Positions 23,901-38,900 of a stretch of 64,000 bases of DNA are shown one piece after another. The DNA is from Arcuatula senhousia. Taxonomy: Eukaryota; Mollusca; Bivalvia; Mytilida; Mytilidae. Each line of letters begins with the position of its first letter. Position 1 is the stretch's first letter. The translations under genes were made by a program, and so were the position numbers. The DNA is taken from assembly GCA_963971305.1 (NCBI GenBank), contig OZ020307.1, forward strand, positions 2,679,501-2,743,500, written 5' to 3'. A model generated the notes under the pieces. The model was not told the DNA's origin. It saw only the letters and a list, made by a program, of their open reading frames with translations, and did no database searches.

Positions 23901-26900
23901 CCTCAAATCATTTTTGTAGATCTCAATGAGCTAAACAATTCTGCAATGCTAACTTTTCCTCTAGCTCTAACGGTTTTCAAGATATGGTCCAAAAACTGCA
24001 AAAATGGTCAATTTTGATGATTAAAGGGCAATAACTCCTAAAAGGAGTCGTTTCACAACTTCGACTCAATGGAGAGATTCGTAGAGCTTTTGATGCTGAA
24101 CAAGGAAGGTTGCTTCGGATTTTCTCTATCTCTTATACTTTTTGAGTTATAAGCCAAAAACAATGGTCTGACCCCCCTGTTCTATTTTTAGCAACGGCGG
24201 CCATGTTGGTTGGTCGACATGTATATAATTCACAAACTTGGTAGAGGACATCCTAAAGATCATGTATACCAAGTATCAATGCAATCCCTTCAGTGGTTTC
24301 AGAGAAGAAGATCTTTGAAGAAAAGTTAACGGACGGACGACGGACGGACGACGGACGGACGACGGACGGACGGACGACGGACGCTTAACGATGACAATAG
24401 CTCACATGACCCTTCGGGTCAGGTGAGCTAAAAAGTCATTTGTTCAGAGAACAAATGTGAGGTCTTTCCCATGTTCTTGTAAGTTTTAAGATAACCGTTA
24501 GGTTTGGTTAGGCTATTTGAGTCTGATTTTGACAATAATATTAAACTATTAGTTGCGAAAAATGTTCTAGAGTAAAGAGCAGTGAGTCTGAAGTCAGAAA
24601 AAGTATGGTTGCTAAGGACTTTTATGACGGTTGCTATGCACTAGGGGCTACTTCCGGTTGAAAAAACTTAACTCTAAACTCAAAAAGTAGTCTTGTTTAA
24701 GACTATGTACGGTTGCTATGGACTTTTCATTAATGTTACCTTGTTGCTAGGGAATGACCTTGACCTCTGACCTTTGACCTTGGACTCAAATTGTAGCTCT
24801 TTATATACTGATTCATTTAAGTATACATGTTTACTATACTATCTGTTATGGTTTTCAAGTTATTGGCAAAAAACGTGTTTTGCGAAACTTGTTTTGGCCG
24901 CCATTTTGAAACCGTTCAACCGAATCATGTACTGTTTGGGTTCAAATTGTAGGTAATTTAATCCTGTTTCAAATGAACCCTATGTTTCATTCATCATCTT
25001 TTATGGTTTAAAAGTTATAAACAAAAAATCATTTTAAAAATAAGAATCAAGGGCGATAACTCAAAAACGACAAGTTTTACGCTTTCGCACCTGAAACACT
25101 TTTTGTAGATTTCGACATGGCGAACATTTTTCCCATGTATTGTCCGCTTCAATTTGGTACGGTTTAAGTGTTATTTCATAAAAACTGTTTACGGTGTCAG
25201 CCATTTTGAAAATGGCTGCCCGTAACCATTCGACTTTGGTCTTTAATTGAAGGACATATAATGACGGTCACAAAAAACCCATATGTTTACTATATTATCT
25301 CCGACGGTTTTAAAGATATAAGCCAAAAACTGATAAGTGGAAACGCGTAATGGGCCATAACTCGAAAACGGTTTGTCGTACAGTGTTCGACCCTTTATAT
25401 CAAATATAGGTCTAAATGAGACGAGTATTTTTCCCATTACATGTCTGCTTCAAATTTGTATGGTTTTTGAGCTATACTGCAAACAAGGTGTACCATGACC
25501 TCTGACCTTGAGATTTGACCTTTGACCTTGACATTTTTAGATGTAACAAAAGTCGTTTAGGATGATTGGTGAAGGTCCCAAGTCTCTAGGACGAACCGTT
25601 TTGAAGAAAAAAAATTTGATGAGTCGCGACACTTTTCGAGTCAAAAACGCGTAACCAGGAAGTTGTTCGGAAATTTTTTTTTTGGTCTACAAATCATCCC
25701 TAGGAGTCAAATGACATTTTCCACTCTTTAGTTTTTTGATAACGGTTATAGTTTTTGAGTAATTTTGCAAACAAGGTTTTCCGGTCTGGGGCAGATAACT
25801 CCGTTACTAAAAATAGATCGGTTTCAAAGCATGGGTTTAGGCAAGTATTCGTATGACCAAATAATGGTACCAAGTATCGAAAAGATATGTCGCGACACTT
25901 TTCGTCAAATGATGGCAGAAAAGAAGAACAATAATAATCAGAAGAAATACAGTAAGGTCTTTCCTTCTGTAGAAGGGAAAGACCTTAATAATAATAATAA
26001 TCAGAAGAAATACAGTAAGGTCTTTCCTTCTGTGGAAGGGAAAGACCTTAATTAGAAACTAGTCGAAGCAGCCACGCTGCATATCCCCGCGCTACTCTGG
26101 TGTTTGATAGTATAAGGGCAAATAATTGAAAGAAACAAACTATAATGAGCATTACTTATACTATCAAATGTATATGTATTAATATGAGACTTCTCCCTGG
26201 CAGTAGGATTGATAGTAATGTAAAGAATTATGCATGACGAATGAATGTGCCCTTAGGCTACCTATGCAGCCCAGCCCCTAGGGGCCATATCAAAATTCCG
26301 AAACCTTCAGCAGAATCTACATCCATAGCACAACTACTGAGCTAAGTTTCAGTTCGGTATTCCAAATAACCTGGGAGGAGTTGCGTGACGAAGGAATAAT
26401 GTGCCCATAGGCTACCTATGCAGCCCAGCCCCTAGGGGCATTATCAAAATTCCGAAATCTTCGGCACAGTCCCCACCAACAATGCAATTAATGAGCCAAA
26501 TTTCATCTTTCTACTCCCAGTGGTTACAGAGATTATCCTGGACATTAACGCCATACGTACCTACGTACATATGTACATTGAACAGCAAAACATTATCCCC
26601 ACGCTTTTGCCAGCGCGGGGATAAAAACATCTAATCTAGCCTTACAATTGTTACTAGGAAAACAGTCTAGTACAAAATTTTGTGTATAACCTTCACATGA
26701 AATCAACATATTGATGGTTTCAGACCAAAAACTTATGTGGGACAGAAATATAAATCTTGAAATCTGTATTTTTACCAAACTGGAGTTAAGGTGATAAAAA
26801 ATATCTAATGGACATATATGAGTAAAACTTGAGAGCCTCTGGCAAGTTATTGCATAGCATAATACGAGGCAACTAGATGACACAATATGTTATAGATTTC

Positions 26901-29900
26901 ACACAGAATATGTCTGATGAACTGGTCAATGTATCTTTGACACTAGCCACAGTCTGAATTGGTGAAAATTGCTAAGTTTGCAATAATTTAAAGAATTTAA
27001 GCAAAGAATGATGTTTAAAGAATTGAATTCAATGCTGATCATTACAGTTGTTTGAATAATTTGATAAGAATTATTTTAAAATGTGTGAAGCTTAAAGAAA
27101 GAGATGAAATACTACAACTACACACTAGCATTGTTTTTATCCCCGTGTTGGCGTTGATGATAAACACATTTAAGAAATAAATCTTTACAACAGTCAAATT
27201 GAGTCAATTATGAACTACAGTGAGTTGTAGGATACACAACAAAAACTGAAACAAAACAATGATGGGTGCAAAGTGCATCTCTCTGAAGGTTTTAAATTTT
27301 TCCTTGAATTGAAATATTTAATGTTTTCACTGTTACAAGTTATGCTACCATAATATATGAATGATACATGAAGTTAAACTCTTAAGACTATGGAAAGTAA
27401 CTTAAAAACAATGCCCTATGGTTGATTTAGCGGATATCAAAACTTTGTGAAGAAACGTTTTTAACCTTCAGAATGATTGCATGAAATGATTAAACTAAAT
27501 GATAAAAACCAAACCCATGGGTGTGAAAGGCTTACCCATTATCTATCCACCTATAGAAAACAAATCAAAAATCCCTCTAGTAAAGATTGTCCAGAAAATG
27601 TTTCATAGAGAATTTCCTCTCAATATTTAAAATTTCCCATTTAAAAAAAAAGTACTTTTTTCTGGATATATCTTTTTTAAAATAACTATGCCATACATGG
27701 TTAATAAGATCTAATTAACACCAACATATTGGGTATAAGCATTTAATTTGTTAATGAAAAAAATATAAAATCCATGCCTGTATACAGGTAAATATGCAGA
27801 TAATCATAAAAGGATATAGGATATAGACATATAAAAAGAATTAATATCAAACAATCATTCCCTTTAATCATATTTGAATAGAAAAACATTGCCTTTGAAG
27901 AGAATCTAACTTTGGGTCTGTCCTATAAACCATTTCGATTTTCTTGTTCTTGTCTATGTAATAAGATCTTACCTGGATTCTGTCAATAGTTCTAAGAAAT
28001 GTTCATAGAGAGATTTCTGAAGATCAAATGGTGCCTCATGCCACACCTAGGAAACATAATAGAAGTTTACAATCAGTTGCTGACATTAGAAAAAAAAGAA
28101 AAGATTGTTTGTAATAAGAAACTAATATACATATGTTAAAATGCACACATATTTACGGGGGTTACTAGTAATTTGATAATGTGAAATGTTTTGCAAAATT
28201 TTAAAAACCTTAGTGAAACAAAATATGGCTGTATTTCACAAAAATCTGCCTTGTTTTTTTGTATCATGGACATTCTGAGTTGTTGGTTTCCTAATGAACA
28301 AAAACCCCTAAAATTCAAGGTCCAACTCTTACACTTTTTTTCTTTTTATATAAGCTGGACCGAAAAAGAATTTATCTTGTTGCATTTCTTGTATAAATCT
28401 TGTGCATTTCTTGTATATACCTTGTGCATTTCCTTTGCTATTATATAATTCATTCCATCCTAAAAACTAGATGGAGCCTTCCCCGGAAGGCATATGTCGC
28501 CTGCGTATCTATGTTTGTTCGCCAAACAGGAAGTGGTTAATTTTCAGCTATAAAATCGCCTTACACCTTATAGTACTATGCAATGAAGCTACATACCAAA
28601 TATCAAAAGGCTGTGGCATGTAGTTGCCTGGAAAACTGTGACGAAAATTTTACATCTATGTCCATTATACATAAAACATTAAGTATTCGTCAAACAGGAA
28701 GTAGTTATTTTTCGGGCATAAAATCGCTTTACAACTTATAGTACTATGAGATGAAGCTACATACCAAATATCAAGAGGCTGTGGCATGTAGTTGCCTGGA
28801 AAACTGCCACGAAAATTTGGCATCTATGTCCATTATATATAAAACATTAAGTATTCGTCAAACAGGAAGTAGTTATTTTTCGGGCATAAAATCGCTATAC
28901 ACCTTATAGTACTATAAGATGAAGCTACATACCAAATATCAAGAGGCTGTGACATGTAGTTGCCTGGAAAACTGCGACGGAAATTTTTGTGACACCGCAG
29001 GACGACGCAGGACGCCGCAGGACGACGACGCAAGACGACGGATAGTGCCAAAGTAACCCCTATATGTCGCTTCTGCAACACGTTGCAGGCGACATAAAAA
29101 GGTAAATGTTTTGGTTTCTTGGTTAATTTCCTACAGATATTATAATTTTACCTCAATATCACAAAGAAGATCTTCGAAAGCTTTTTTATTAGGTATAACA
29201 GAACTCTCTTTGCCACTGTCTACTGTTCCAATCAGAGAGAAGGTCAGATGTAAAATGTGGCTGTTCAGTAGATGTTGTTTCTTCTTGTACAACATCGATA
29301 AACTCTGGCAAAAACAACAAAGCATATTACATGCATGAACGATAAAAGGAACACATTACATTATCTGTATTTAAAGTTTAACGATCTATTACTTGTTTTC
29401 CATGCAAGGTTTACTTTTTACTCTTTGTAACTAATGCAAATGACACTTATTTAAAATTGATTTGTTTCAATATTTTCTTTTGCTTATTCAGAATAACCAT
29501 TTGGAGTATGTTTTTTTAATCTGTGCTTTTAGAATATGATTATGCAGAACGGTCATTTTATACTTATACTAGGATATCTTATCATTTATTGGGTAAAGTC
29601 TGTTTGATTTTTCCAGGTATTGTCTTTCCCTTATAATTTTAGGATTGGTTTTGAATCATATTTAAATTGTAATATATTTTTTTAACCTAGGCCCAATACA
29701 AGACAGCGAACAATAACCATTGATCACCTTAGAGGCTGCTGTCTTCCATTGTAATTTTTTAAATTGCCCAAGATTCATTTAAGGTGGAGAAGGACAGTGG
29801 TCATGTGACTTGCCCAAAATAAAATGAAATTTGAAAAATATTGTGAGATTTCTATGTTTTTAGGATCTTTATACCTATTTTAGGCACATTTAATCAATAT

Positions 29901-32900
29901 GATTAAAATCTGTATTCTAAAAGTAGTAGAAATTTTTAGCTAAAGTATGGTCAAGGGAGATAATTTGTCCAAAATCATGAAAAATCATCGTTTTTGGCTC
30001 ATATTTTTGCTTGTACGTAAAAATCAAGGGAAGAAACCCCACTTTAAATTGATTTAAAATGATGAATTGTTGCACGATCTATAAAATGTCAAAAAATTAG
30101 GGAAATCTATTGACAGGAAAAAAAGTAATGGAACATTTTTGTGTGTTTTTATGGGTTTTCCTATACAATTCATATTAAAATATTGATACTTTAACTTGTT
30201 ATAACTCGAAAAGTAGGGAAGAAACCCATGAATTTTGAATCAAATTATGAAAGAGTACATCATTTTGGACATTTATGCCAATTTTGAAGAAAATCTATTG
30301 ACAAATTAATTTTGGACCCAAGTGCCACGCTCTACCTTAAGTTGTGTCACATACACTTATTCTATGTCTTATGATCTTCTATATGTTTTTTTTAGCCCTG
30401 TTGACATATTATCGATCTTATAACTGTGAAATCACCAGTGATGTGTGTGTGTGTGTGTGTTAGGGTTAAACACCCTTTTCAGCACAGCTGGGTCATATAG
30501 GTTTGGTGGAGGAAACTGGAGTTCTTGGAGGATACCACCTTTTGCAGATCACTGACAAACCTAATCACATTCAGGTGGGGAAGATCACCAGTAATGTGTG
30601 TGTGTGGGTTTAATACCTGTCAAGAATATATCACAAAGGACAATCATTACCGACGTTACGTCAACTGTTAACGTCTCTCCATTGTTAACGTCTTTCCTAT
30701 TGTTAACATCACGTCATTGTCATCGTTATGTTCAAGTCAGAATTCAATACAAGTTAGATCTGAATACACATCTTTATATCCAAGCAAAGTACTAGCCACA
30801 ACAATGCCCTTTAGGGCAGTCAGTTTCAATGGAGGAGGAAACTTGAGTAACCAGAGGAAACCACCTTTGGCAGTTAACTGACAAACCTAATGACATACAG
30901 GTGGGGTAAAATCACCAGTAATGAAATCCTACCTGGTAACCCTGAATCCTGTCCATATCTTTCAGGATATTCTTGTTGCTCTTGACGACACAGACCAAAG
31001 CCTTGACAGCGGCATACAATTCCTCCACATCAGTTGCCATGGCAATGAGTCCTAACAAAGCTGAGGCTCCACCTACATTCTCTAACATCTTAGCCACAGC
31101 TTTTGGACAAAATGTTCTGACACCTATATCAAAGCACAGTGTACAAATTTTTATTTATTTTGTACATGAAGCAATAATTATTGTTACTACTCAAGAATCA
31201 AGGCTTAGGGGGCCTGATGGGTCAAGCAAATCTGTGCACAAAAATGTTTTCATTGTTTGGGAAACAAAGCTATAAAATTGCATACTTTTTCATTAATATG
31301 TATAACTTTTGAATACCTCTATCTTATCTGTACAAGGGCATGGCTTTTCATAACTTGACATGCATGATCATAGAAAATATGTCAAAGTAAAAAAATGGCC
31401 GGATTTTGTTTAACAGGAAGTAGATGAGCAACAGACCTAAAATCAAATTTCCATGCCAATCAAGAGGCTGTGATTAGTAGTTGCTGAGAAAAAAACGTTA
31501 AGAAAATCATTTTGCCACCCGCTGAACATTTCATACACCTGATTTTTCACTTGATAAAATCCGGCCAAAATTGTCCTATCTAAAAAATCACACTCTAAAA
31601 TTATTACCTAGATATCCAATAAGAATTGCTCCCAAGCTCCTTGCTGGTCCACTCATATGTCCCCCTGAGTTAGGTAATATTCTGATAGGTGTGGCGTTGT
31701 CATGGGCAGACATGGCAAGCTGTAATATACATATGGTATTAAAATAGAATTTGGAAAAAATAGAGATGATATTTTCATGTACTTCTACAGCTTTAAGATT
31801 ACAAAGTTTTTTATTCTCTTTTCTGAAATAAACAATTTTACGAAATGACTTCCTTCACAGAAAACAAGCAAAGGTGAACTAAAGAACTGCTAATTACATA
31901 TTTGTAATACACTCATCTTTACTACACATTTTCTTTAATTGTATGTTAGTGTATTAGTGGTCAAAATATCTGCTGATTTATTTTAGGTTTTTAAGAAACT
32001 AACGTGACATAGATACTAGAGGCTCCCGGGAGTCTGAATAGCTCACTTGTATTCGATGATACTTATAAGCTGGATATTTTTTACAAAGGACTGCTACTCT
32101 GTGAAATGCTCAATTTTAAAATTCTAAGGATAACAACTCCTATCAAGAAAGGTCTTATAACTATGACCCCATTACATAATTTTTAGATCTTAATGTGCTT
32201 AACCATATGCAGTTCAAATTTATCAAATATCTTGCATATTATTCAAGATATTGGTCTAAAAAAGAGCAAATTTGAAAAAAAAAAAAGAAAAAAGGGCAAT
32301 AACTCCTACAACCATTGTCAGATCTTTTTCAAAAGTTCAGGGCAGGAAGATATTGATGTGCAGATAATTCTTACCTTATGCCAGAATTTTGATATCTTTT
32401 ACGGTTTTTGAGTGAATTGCAAAAATCTGCAATTTACCCTTCTGTTTTATTTTTAGACATGGCGGCCATGAATTTTGCCGAATCAAAATTTCAAAATACT
32501 ATTTTGTAGAGGACATACTACAGAACAACCCTACCAAATTTCATTACATTTGGCTAAGCTATTTCAGTGAGGAAGATTTTTGAAAAGTTGGACTACAGTC
32601 AGAGGATGGACGCCAAGTGGTGGCAAAAGCTCACATTGCCTTGGGCAAGTTGAGTTAAAAAGCATTGCATTAAGGCTGTAATCATAAGAAGTATTTTCCT
32701 GTTTTAATTTGGTAAAATATAATAATAAAAACATCACTACTTGATTTACATATTTAGCCTGCTTTTTGTCAAAATCTAACATTTACGTAACAATTTGTCT
32801 AACTGATAACTGGTGTATTACCTGTTTGGCAATAGATTTGCTGTCTACTTTGTTGTAAGCTTTCCTGATCTTGGCTACTGTCATCTGTAATACAGTGTGA

Positions 32901-35900
32901 GCATGGACACCAAACATCACTTTCTCCTCTCCAACAAATGGTCCTTGGAAGTCAACCTCATCTAAAAATATAATCATTTTAATGTTTTTTTAATCTAGTC
33001 TGTTTCTTATGATTTTGAAAATTTAGAACATCAAAGGATGTTTACCATAATTAATCAGAAGAAAAATTACATGCATGTTCAATATGACAGCAACCAATAT
33101 GAATTACAAAGAGTAACTTATGTTCTTTAATACTCACACCCTCCTGTAACACATGTTAGACTTAATATCAAAAGAAGTATTGTGTCCAATTATTTTTCTT
33201 GTAAAATTTATTAACTTCATGTGAACATTTGCATATGATTCTTTTCTATGATGTAAAGCTTCATCAAATTCAATACAATGGTCTAAGTGGAGTTGAAATT
33301 ACAAGAAATGTGGAAAGGCATACAAACATGTTATTTCTTCATACATGTCCCCAAAATAAAGTTTACCATGGATATGATTAAAATAAAATTTGGCTTGAGA
33401 GGTACTTAAACATACATGCATCAAACTTACCCATGTTTGGAGCTTGAAAACTGCCAATATATGTGGGCCCCAGATTGTAGATATTCCTAACAACATTAGA
33501 GCTAATTATATCCTCCATGAGATGGCAGGGACCTTGTCTCCATGTAAGTTTAGAATTTCTCCTGACCTGTGGAGGGCTTCCAATGTAAGCAAATACTGAT
33601 GTGAAAGCTGTAGGGCTGGCTGTTCCTCCAACACCAAGATTTGGGGAGACATAATGTAGCTGTAAGATAAACAAAGATAATATTAACACTGATGTGATGG
33701 ATGTAGGGCTGGCAGTTCCTCCAACACCAAGATTTGGGGAGACATAATGTAGCTGTAAGATAAACAAAGATAATATTAACACTGACATGATGGCTGTAGG
33801 GCTGGCAGTTCCTCCAACACCAAGGTTTGGAGAGACATAATGTAGCTGTAAGATAAACAAAGATAATATTAACACTGACATGATGGATGTAGGGCTGGCT
33901 GTTCCTCCAACACCAAGATTTGGGGAGACATAATGTAGCTGTAAAGATAAACAAAGATAATATAAACACTGACATGATGGATGTAGGGCTGGCAGTTCCT
34001 CCAACACCAAGGTTTGGGGAGACATAATGTAGCTGTAAAGATAAACAAAGATAATATTAACACTGACATGATGGCTGTAGGGCTGGCAGTTCCTCCAACA
34101 CCAAGGTTTGGGGAGACATAATGTAGCTGTAAAGATAAACAAAGATAATATAAACACTGACATGATGGATGTAGGGCTGGCAGTTCCTCCAACACCAAGG
34201 TTTGGGGAGACATAATGTAGCTGTAAAGATAAACAAAGATAATATTAACACTGACATGATGGCTGTAGGGCTGGCAGTTCCTCCAACACCAAGATTTGGG
34301 GAGACATAATGTAGCTGTAAAGATAAACAAAGATAATATTAACACTGACATGATGGCTGTAGGGCTGGCAGTTCCTCCAACACCAAGGTTTGGGGAGACA
34401 TAATGTAGCTGTAAAGATAAACAAAGATAATATTAACACTGACATGATGGCTGTAGGGCTGGCAGTTCCTCCAACACCAAGATTTGGGGAGACATAATGT
34501 AGCTGTAAAGATAAACAAAGATAATATAAACACTGACATGATGGAGGTAGGGCTGGCAGTTCCTCCAACACCAAGATTTGGGGAGACATAATGTAGCTGT
34601 AAAGATAAACAAAGATAATATAAACACTGACATGATGGAGGTAGGGCTGGCAGTTCCTCCTACACCAAGGTTTGGAGAGACATAATGTAGCTGTAAAGAT
34701 AAACAAAGATAATATAAACACTGACATGATGGATGTAGGGCTGGCTGTTCCTCCAACACCAAGGTTTGGAGAGACATAATGTAGCTGTAAAGATAAACAA
34801 AGATAATATAAACACTGACATGATGGATGTAGGGCTGGCAGTTCCTCCAACACCAAGATTTGGGGAGACATAATGTAGCTGTAAAGATAAACAAAGATAA
34901 TATTAACACTGACATGATGGATGTAGGGCTGGCAGTTCCTCCAACACCAAGATTTGGGGAGACATAATGTAGCTGTAAAGATAAACAAAGATAATATAAA
35001 CACTGACATGATGGATGTAGGGCTGGCAGTTCCTCCAACACCAAGATTTGGGGAGACATAATGTAGCTGTAAAGATAAACAAAGATAATATAAACACTGA
35101 CATGATGGCTGTAGGGCTGGCAGTTCCTCCAACACCAAGATTTGGGGAGACATAATGTAGCTGTAAAGATAAACAAAGATAATATTAACACTGACATGAT
35201 GGATGTAGGGCTGGCAGTTCCTCCAACACCAAGGTTTGGAGAGACATAATGTAGCTGTAAAGATAAACAAAGATAATATAAACACTGAAATGATGGATGT
35301 AGGGCTGGCAGTTCCTCCAACACCAAGGTTTGGAGAGACATAATGTAGCTGTAAAGATAAACAAAGATAATATAAACACTGACATGATGGATGTAGGGCT
35401 GGCAGTTCCTCCAACACCAAGATTTGGGGAGACATAATGTAGCTGTAAAGATAAACAAAGATAATATAAACACTGACATGATGGCTGTAGGGCTGGCAGT
35501 TCCTCCTACACCAAGGTTTGGGGAGACATAATGTAGCTGTAAAGATAAACAAAGATAATATTAACACTGACATGATGGCTGTAGGGCTGGCAGTTCCTCC
35601 AACACCAAGGTTTGGAGAGACATAATGTAGCTGTAAAGATAAACAAAGATAATATAAACACTGACATGATGGATGTATGGATGGCTGTTCCTCCAACACC
35701 AAGATTTGAAGAGACATATTGTAGCAGTAAAGATAAAAGTGGATCAGCATTTAAGGAAATTTGCCTGTCCTAAGTCAGGAATCCTTGTCAAAGCTTTTGT
35801 TTGTCCTTGTCAACTATCTGTTTTTTTTTGTTTTATGTCCAGAAATGGGTCTTTCGTTGATAATCTAGGGATTTGTTTGAATCTTATGTATTGTATTTTA

Positions 35901-38900
35901 GTCTTGGGCCAATGCAAGACAGGGAGCAGTGACCTCCGGTCATGTTGAAGACTGCTGGCTGTTTTCCATAGTGATTTTTTAAATTGCCGTTTCTTTAATG
36001 TTGATTTTGTCACGTACACTTATTCCACATCTCTTTATCATCTATAAGATATAAGGTTAATGAAGCATACAATGTAGTGCTGGATATATCAAATATCAAA
36101 TTTGTCTATTTTTGTACAATTACACTTGTTTTTAAACCTTCTTACCTTAAGTGACAAGCTAAAACCAAACACCTACCTTTTGTGTGGTGACATGTTCACC
36201 GTCTACAAACAGACCAACACTACTGTTCTTCATGATTCCTGCTCTGTGGAAAATTAACACCAGGTGGTGCCACTGTCCTTCCTGTGTCAGCTCAGGGTAC
36301 CAGAATCTGATTCTGTTGTCATTCAGTGATAACTCTTCCTCTATGTCTGAACCTGTCACTATAAATTGAACCAATAACATGAGAAACAAAGCAAGATGGC
36401 ATTACAAACAGAAAAACAAGTCGGACTCTTATCAGACACTGTGAACTCAAATCCCAACTTCATTGTGCTTTGTTATTGGTTAAACATGTATCTCATGTAT
36501 TATAGCATCAAATGCTTCTTGAATAATAATATTATAAACCAATAACAAGACATCTATTAATTTTAAGCTTTTTAATGGGTGTAGATAAAGTACTTATCCA
36601 AAGGCCTTAGGATTCAGCTCTAAAAAATTACAACAGCGAAAACCTGTCGAAACAAAACTTTCAGATTGAATGATTAATCATTATAAACATATGCCTTTAC
36701 AGTTTAAAGTGAATACAAAATAAAAAGAAGAACCACTCACTAAACAGATGTTTATCAAGGTAAACTGTACTTGTGAACAGTAGATTTGGAAATAGATGTC
36801 ATATTATCTCAATTTTTTAAATTGAATCAAAGTTTTTGATTCTCACTCACCAGAGTTAGGGAGTAGATGTTCCTCTGTTGATACTATCAATGCCCTGTCT
36901 TTAGATGTCAGCATTACACTAAGACATATCAGATTTTCCTCTCTACCCTGTAGATTCCTGACTAATGTTAATAGTCTAACAGGATGTGGATCTGACTGCC
37001 CACTGAACTTATCTACACAGAACCACGTGGAGAAAGTCATTCCTGATTGTGGGGGAAACACTCTTTCACCTGAAACATAACTAGTTGGTTGATCAATTAA
37101 ATTTACTATTCAGCCTTGAATAACGTTACATACTAAACACAACATACATGTATAGACTACTGCACAGGGCTCAACTTGATGCAGTACATATTACTTATGG
37201 CAATGACATCGATATTTTTGATTTTATCAAATCATTAATTTCATTATAATTGACATTTTTGGTTCTCTCTGATTGTATTTGAAGGAATGGCATAATTTTT
37301 CTTACAATTTGTTGTCTTAGTAAGGATACACATTTCATGAAGTTCTAATTTTCAGTATCTCAGAATTTATACACAAAGCTTAATAATGCATGACATACAG
37401 ATGGACAGACTGAAAAACAATACAAAACTTCCATTGGCAGGCCTTAAAAAGAAATTCTTTAGCAAAGTGCTTTGTACAAATTGGTCTAGAGATTGTCATT
37501 TTTACAGAACATTTACCTGTACCTATGCCACCTATCACTACTGGGTCACTGCCTCCCACCACACCACTAACTACTGATGGGGTAGGGGGTCCCTGAGGTG
37601 CAATACTAGGTAGGTATAAACACCCAAAACCCTCAGCTGTCATGTCAAACTCTACAAAGGAAGGAGTAACAGCTGACCCGTGCATCCGAGCATCTTTTGG
37701 GGTTGTCATGGAAACTAAACATTTGACCCTTGTCAAGGGCACTGCTTCACCAGCAGTTTTGAGTTTTTGTTCAACTTCTACAGGAGTTTTTCTTTCCTCC
37801 ACACTAGCCGCTCGGCTGATCGGCCATTGACTCTTCCAGCTATCATCACTATCTTCATCCATGGGACGACAATTTAATGGTGAACCTAACCTTAGGAAAT
37901 CACTACAAAAGAAAAAAGCTGGTTATAATTCAATTGTGAAAAGTTTCAGAAATCACTGGAATGAAAAGTGATTAAGAAAATAATATTTCTTCAGGGACTC
38001 GTAAAGAACAAGAAGATGAAAGAGGCAAGGTCATTTAATCTTACATTCAGATATATTGACGATGTCCTTTCTGTCAATAACACTTCATTTGGTAGTTGGA
38101 TTCCTTCAATATATCCTCCGGAATTGGAGATTAAAGAGACCACCGAATCTAATTGCTTCACGTCTTTCTTGGATTTGCACCTCGAATTTGACCCAGGTGG
38201 TCATCTCAGTACAAAAATTTACGATAAACGAGACGATTTTAATTTTCAAATTATTAATTTTCCTAATCTACAGAGCAATATACCTACTTCTCCTGCATAC
38301 GGTGTTTATATTTCTTAACTTATTCGATATGCCAGAGCTTGCACACATTTCACAGATTTTTTTATCAGACACCGGTTTCTTCGTGACCGACTTTTGAAGC
38401 AGGGCTATAAGAAAATACGTCTCATACGATCACTAAAAAAATTCTTTCTTCGTTATCAGCCACTAGTAGAAAAGTTCAAAATTGAGTTAAAAGATATGAT
38501 AGTTAATTGTTTTAATTAGTGTTTGACTGGTGTGCTGTACTGAGATGATCACCTCAATATCCCTATTGTGTCTCACAACTATGTTGTGTTCTATGGTCAT
38601 TACCGGATCCTAAGATCGCAATGGAAGAGGGAGGTTTGGCGCCATAAAACCTGGTTTAACCCACCATTTCGTTTGAAATGCCTGTACCAAGTCAGGACCA
38701 TTGCGATCCACCAGTTCTCCGGTATGACTGATTCGTTTATGTCATTTTCTCTGGACTATGAGATTGATCATTCAAGTTCGGTAGTTTTGTTATTACCTTT
38801 ATTCAATCTTTAATCTCTTCAGTTTCCAGTATCTAGCTTAAAATGATTTGTCAAAACCTCTGTCTACATAAAAGCAGTCACTCATAAAAGAAAAGGAAAA

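Noticed and set aside
21411..26054. LTR retrotransposon with copies A and B as LTRs
   Set aside because: The copies are not bounded by TG...CA, each has its own terminal hairpin, there is no primer-binding site or polyprotein, and the middle segment is a complete element of another family.
34245..35750. A 501-codon open frame (and overlapping ones of 348, 261 and 160 codons) on the minus strand
   Set aside because: All arise from the 94-bp array whose unit has no stop in any gene-strand frame. The peptide is a 94-residue shadow repeat, not a separate protein; only the part in exon w18 is supported as coding.
36177..37902. Separate lectin-like gene from the ConA-like exons
   Set aside because: Splice phases and flanking WDFY3 motifs show these exons are internal to the WDFY3 gene.
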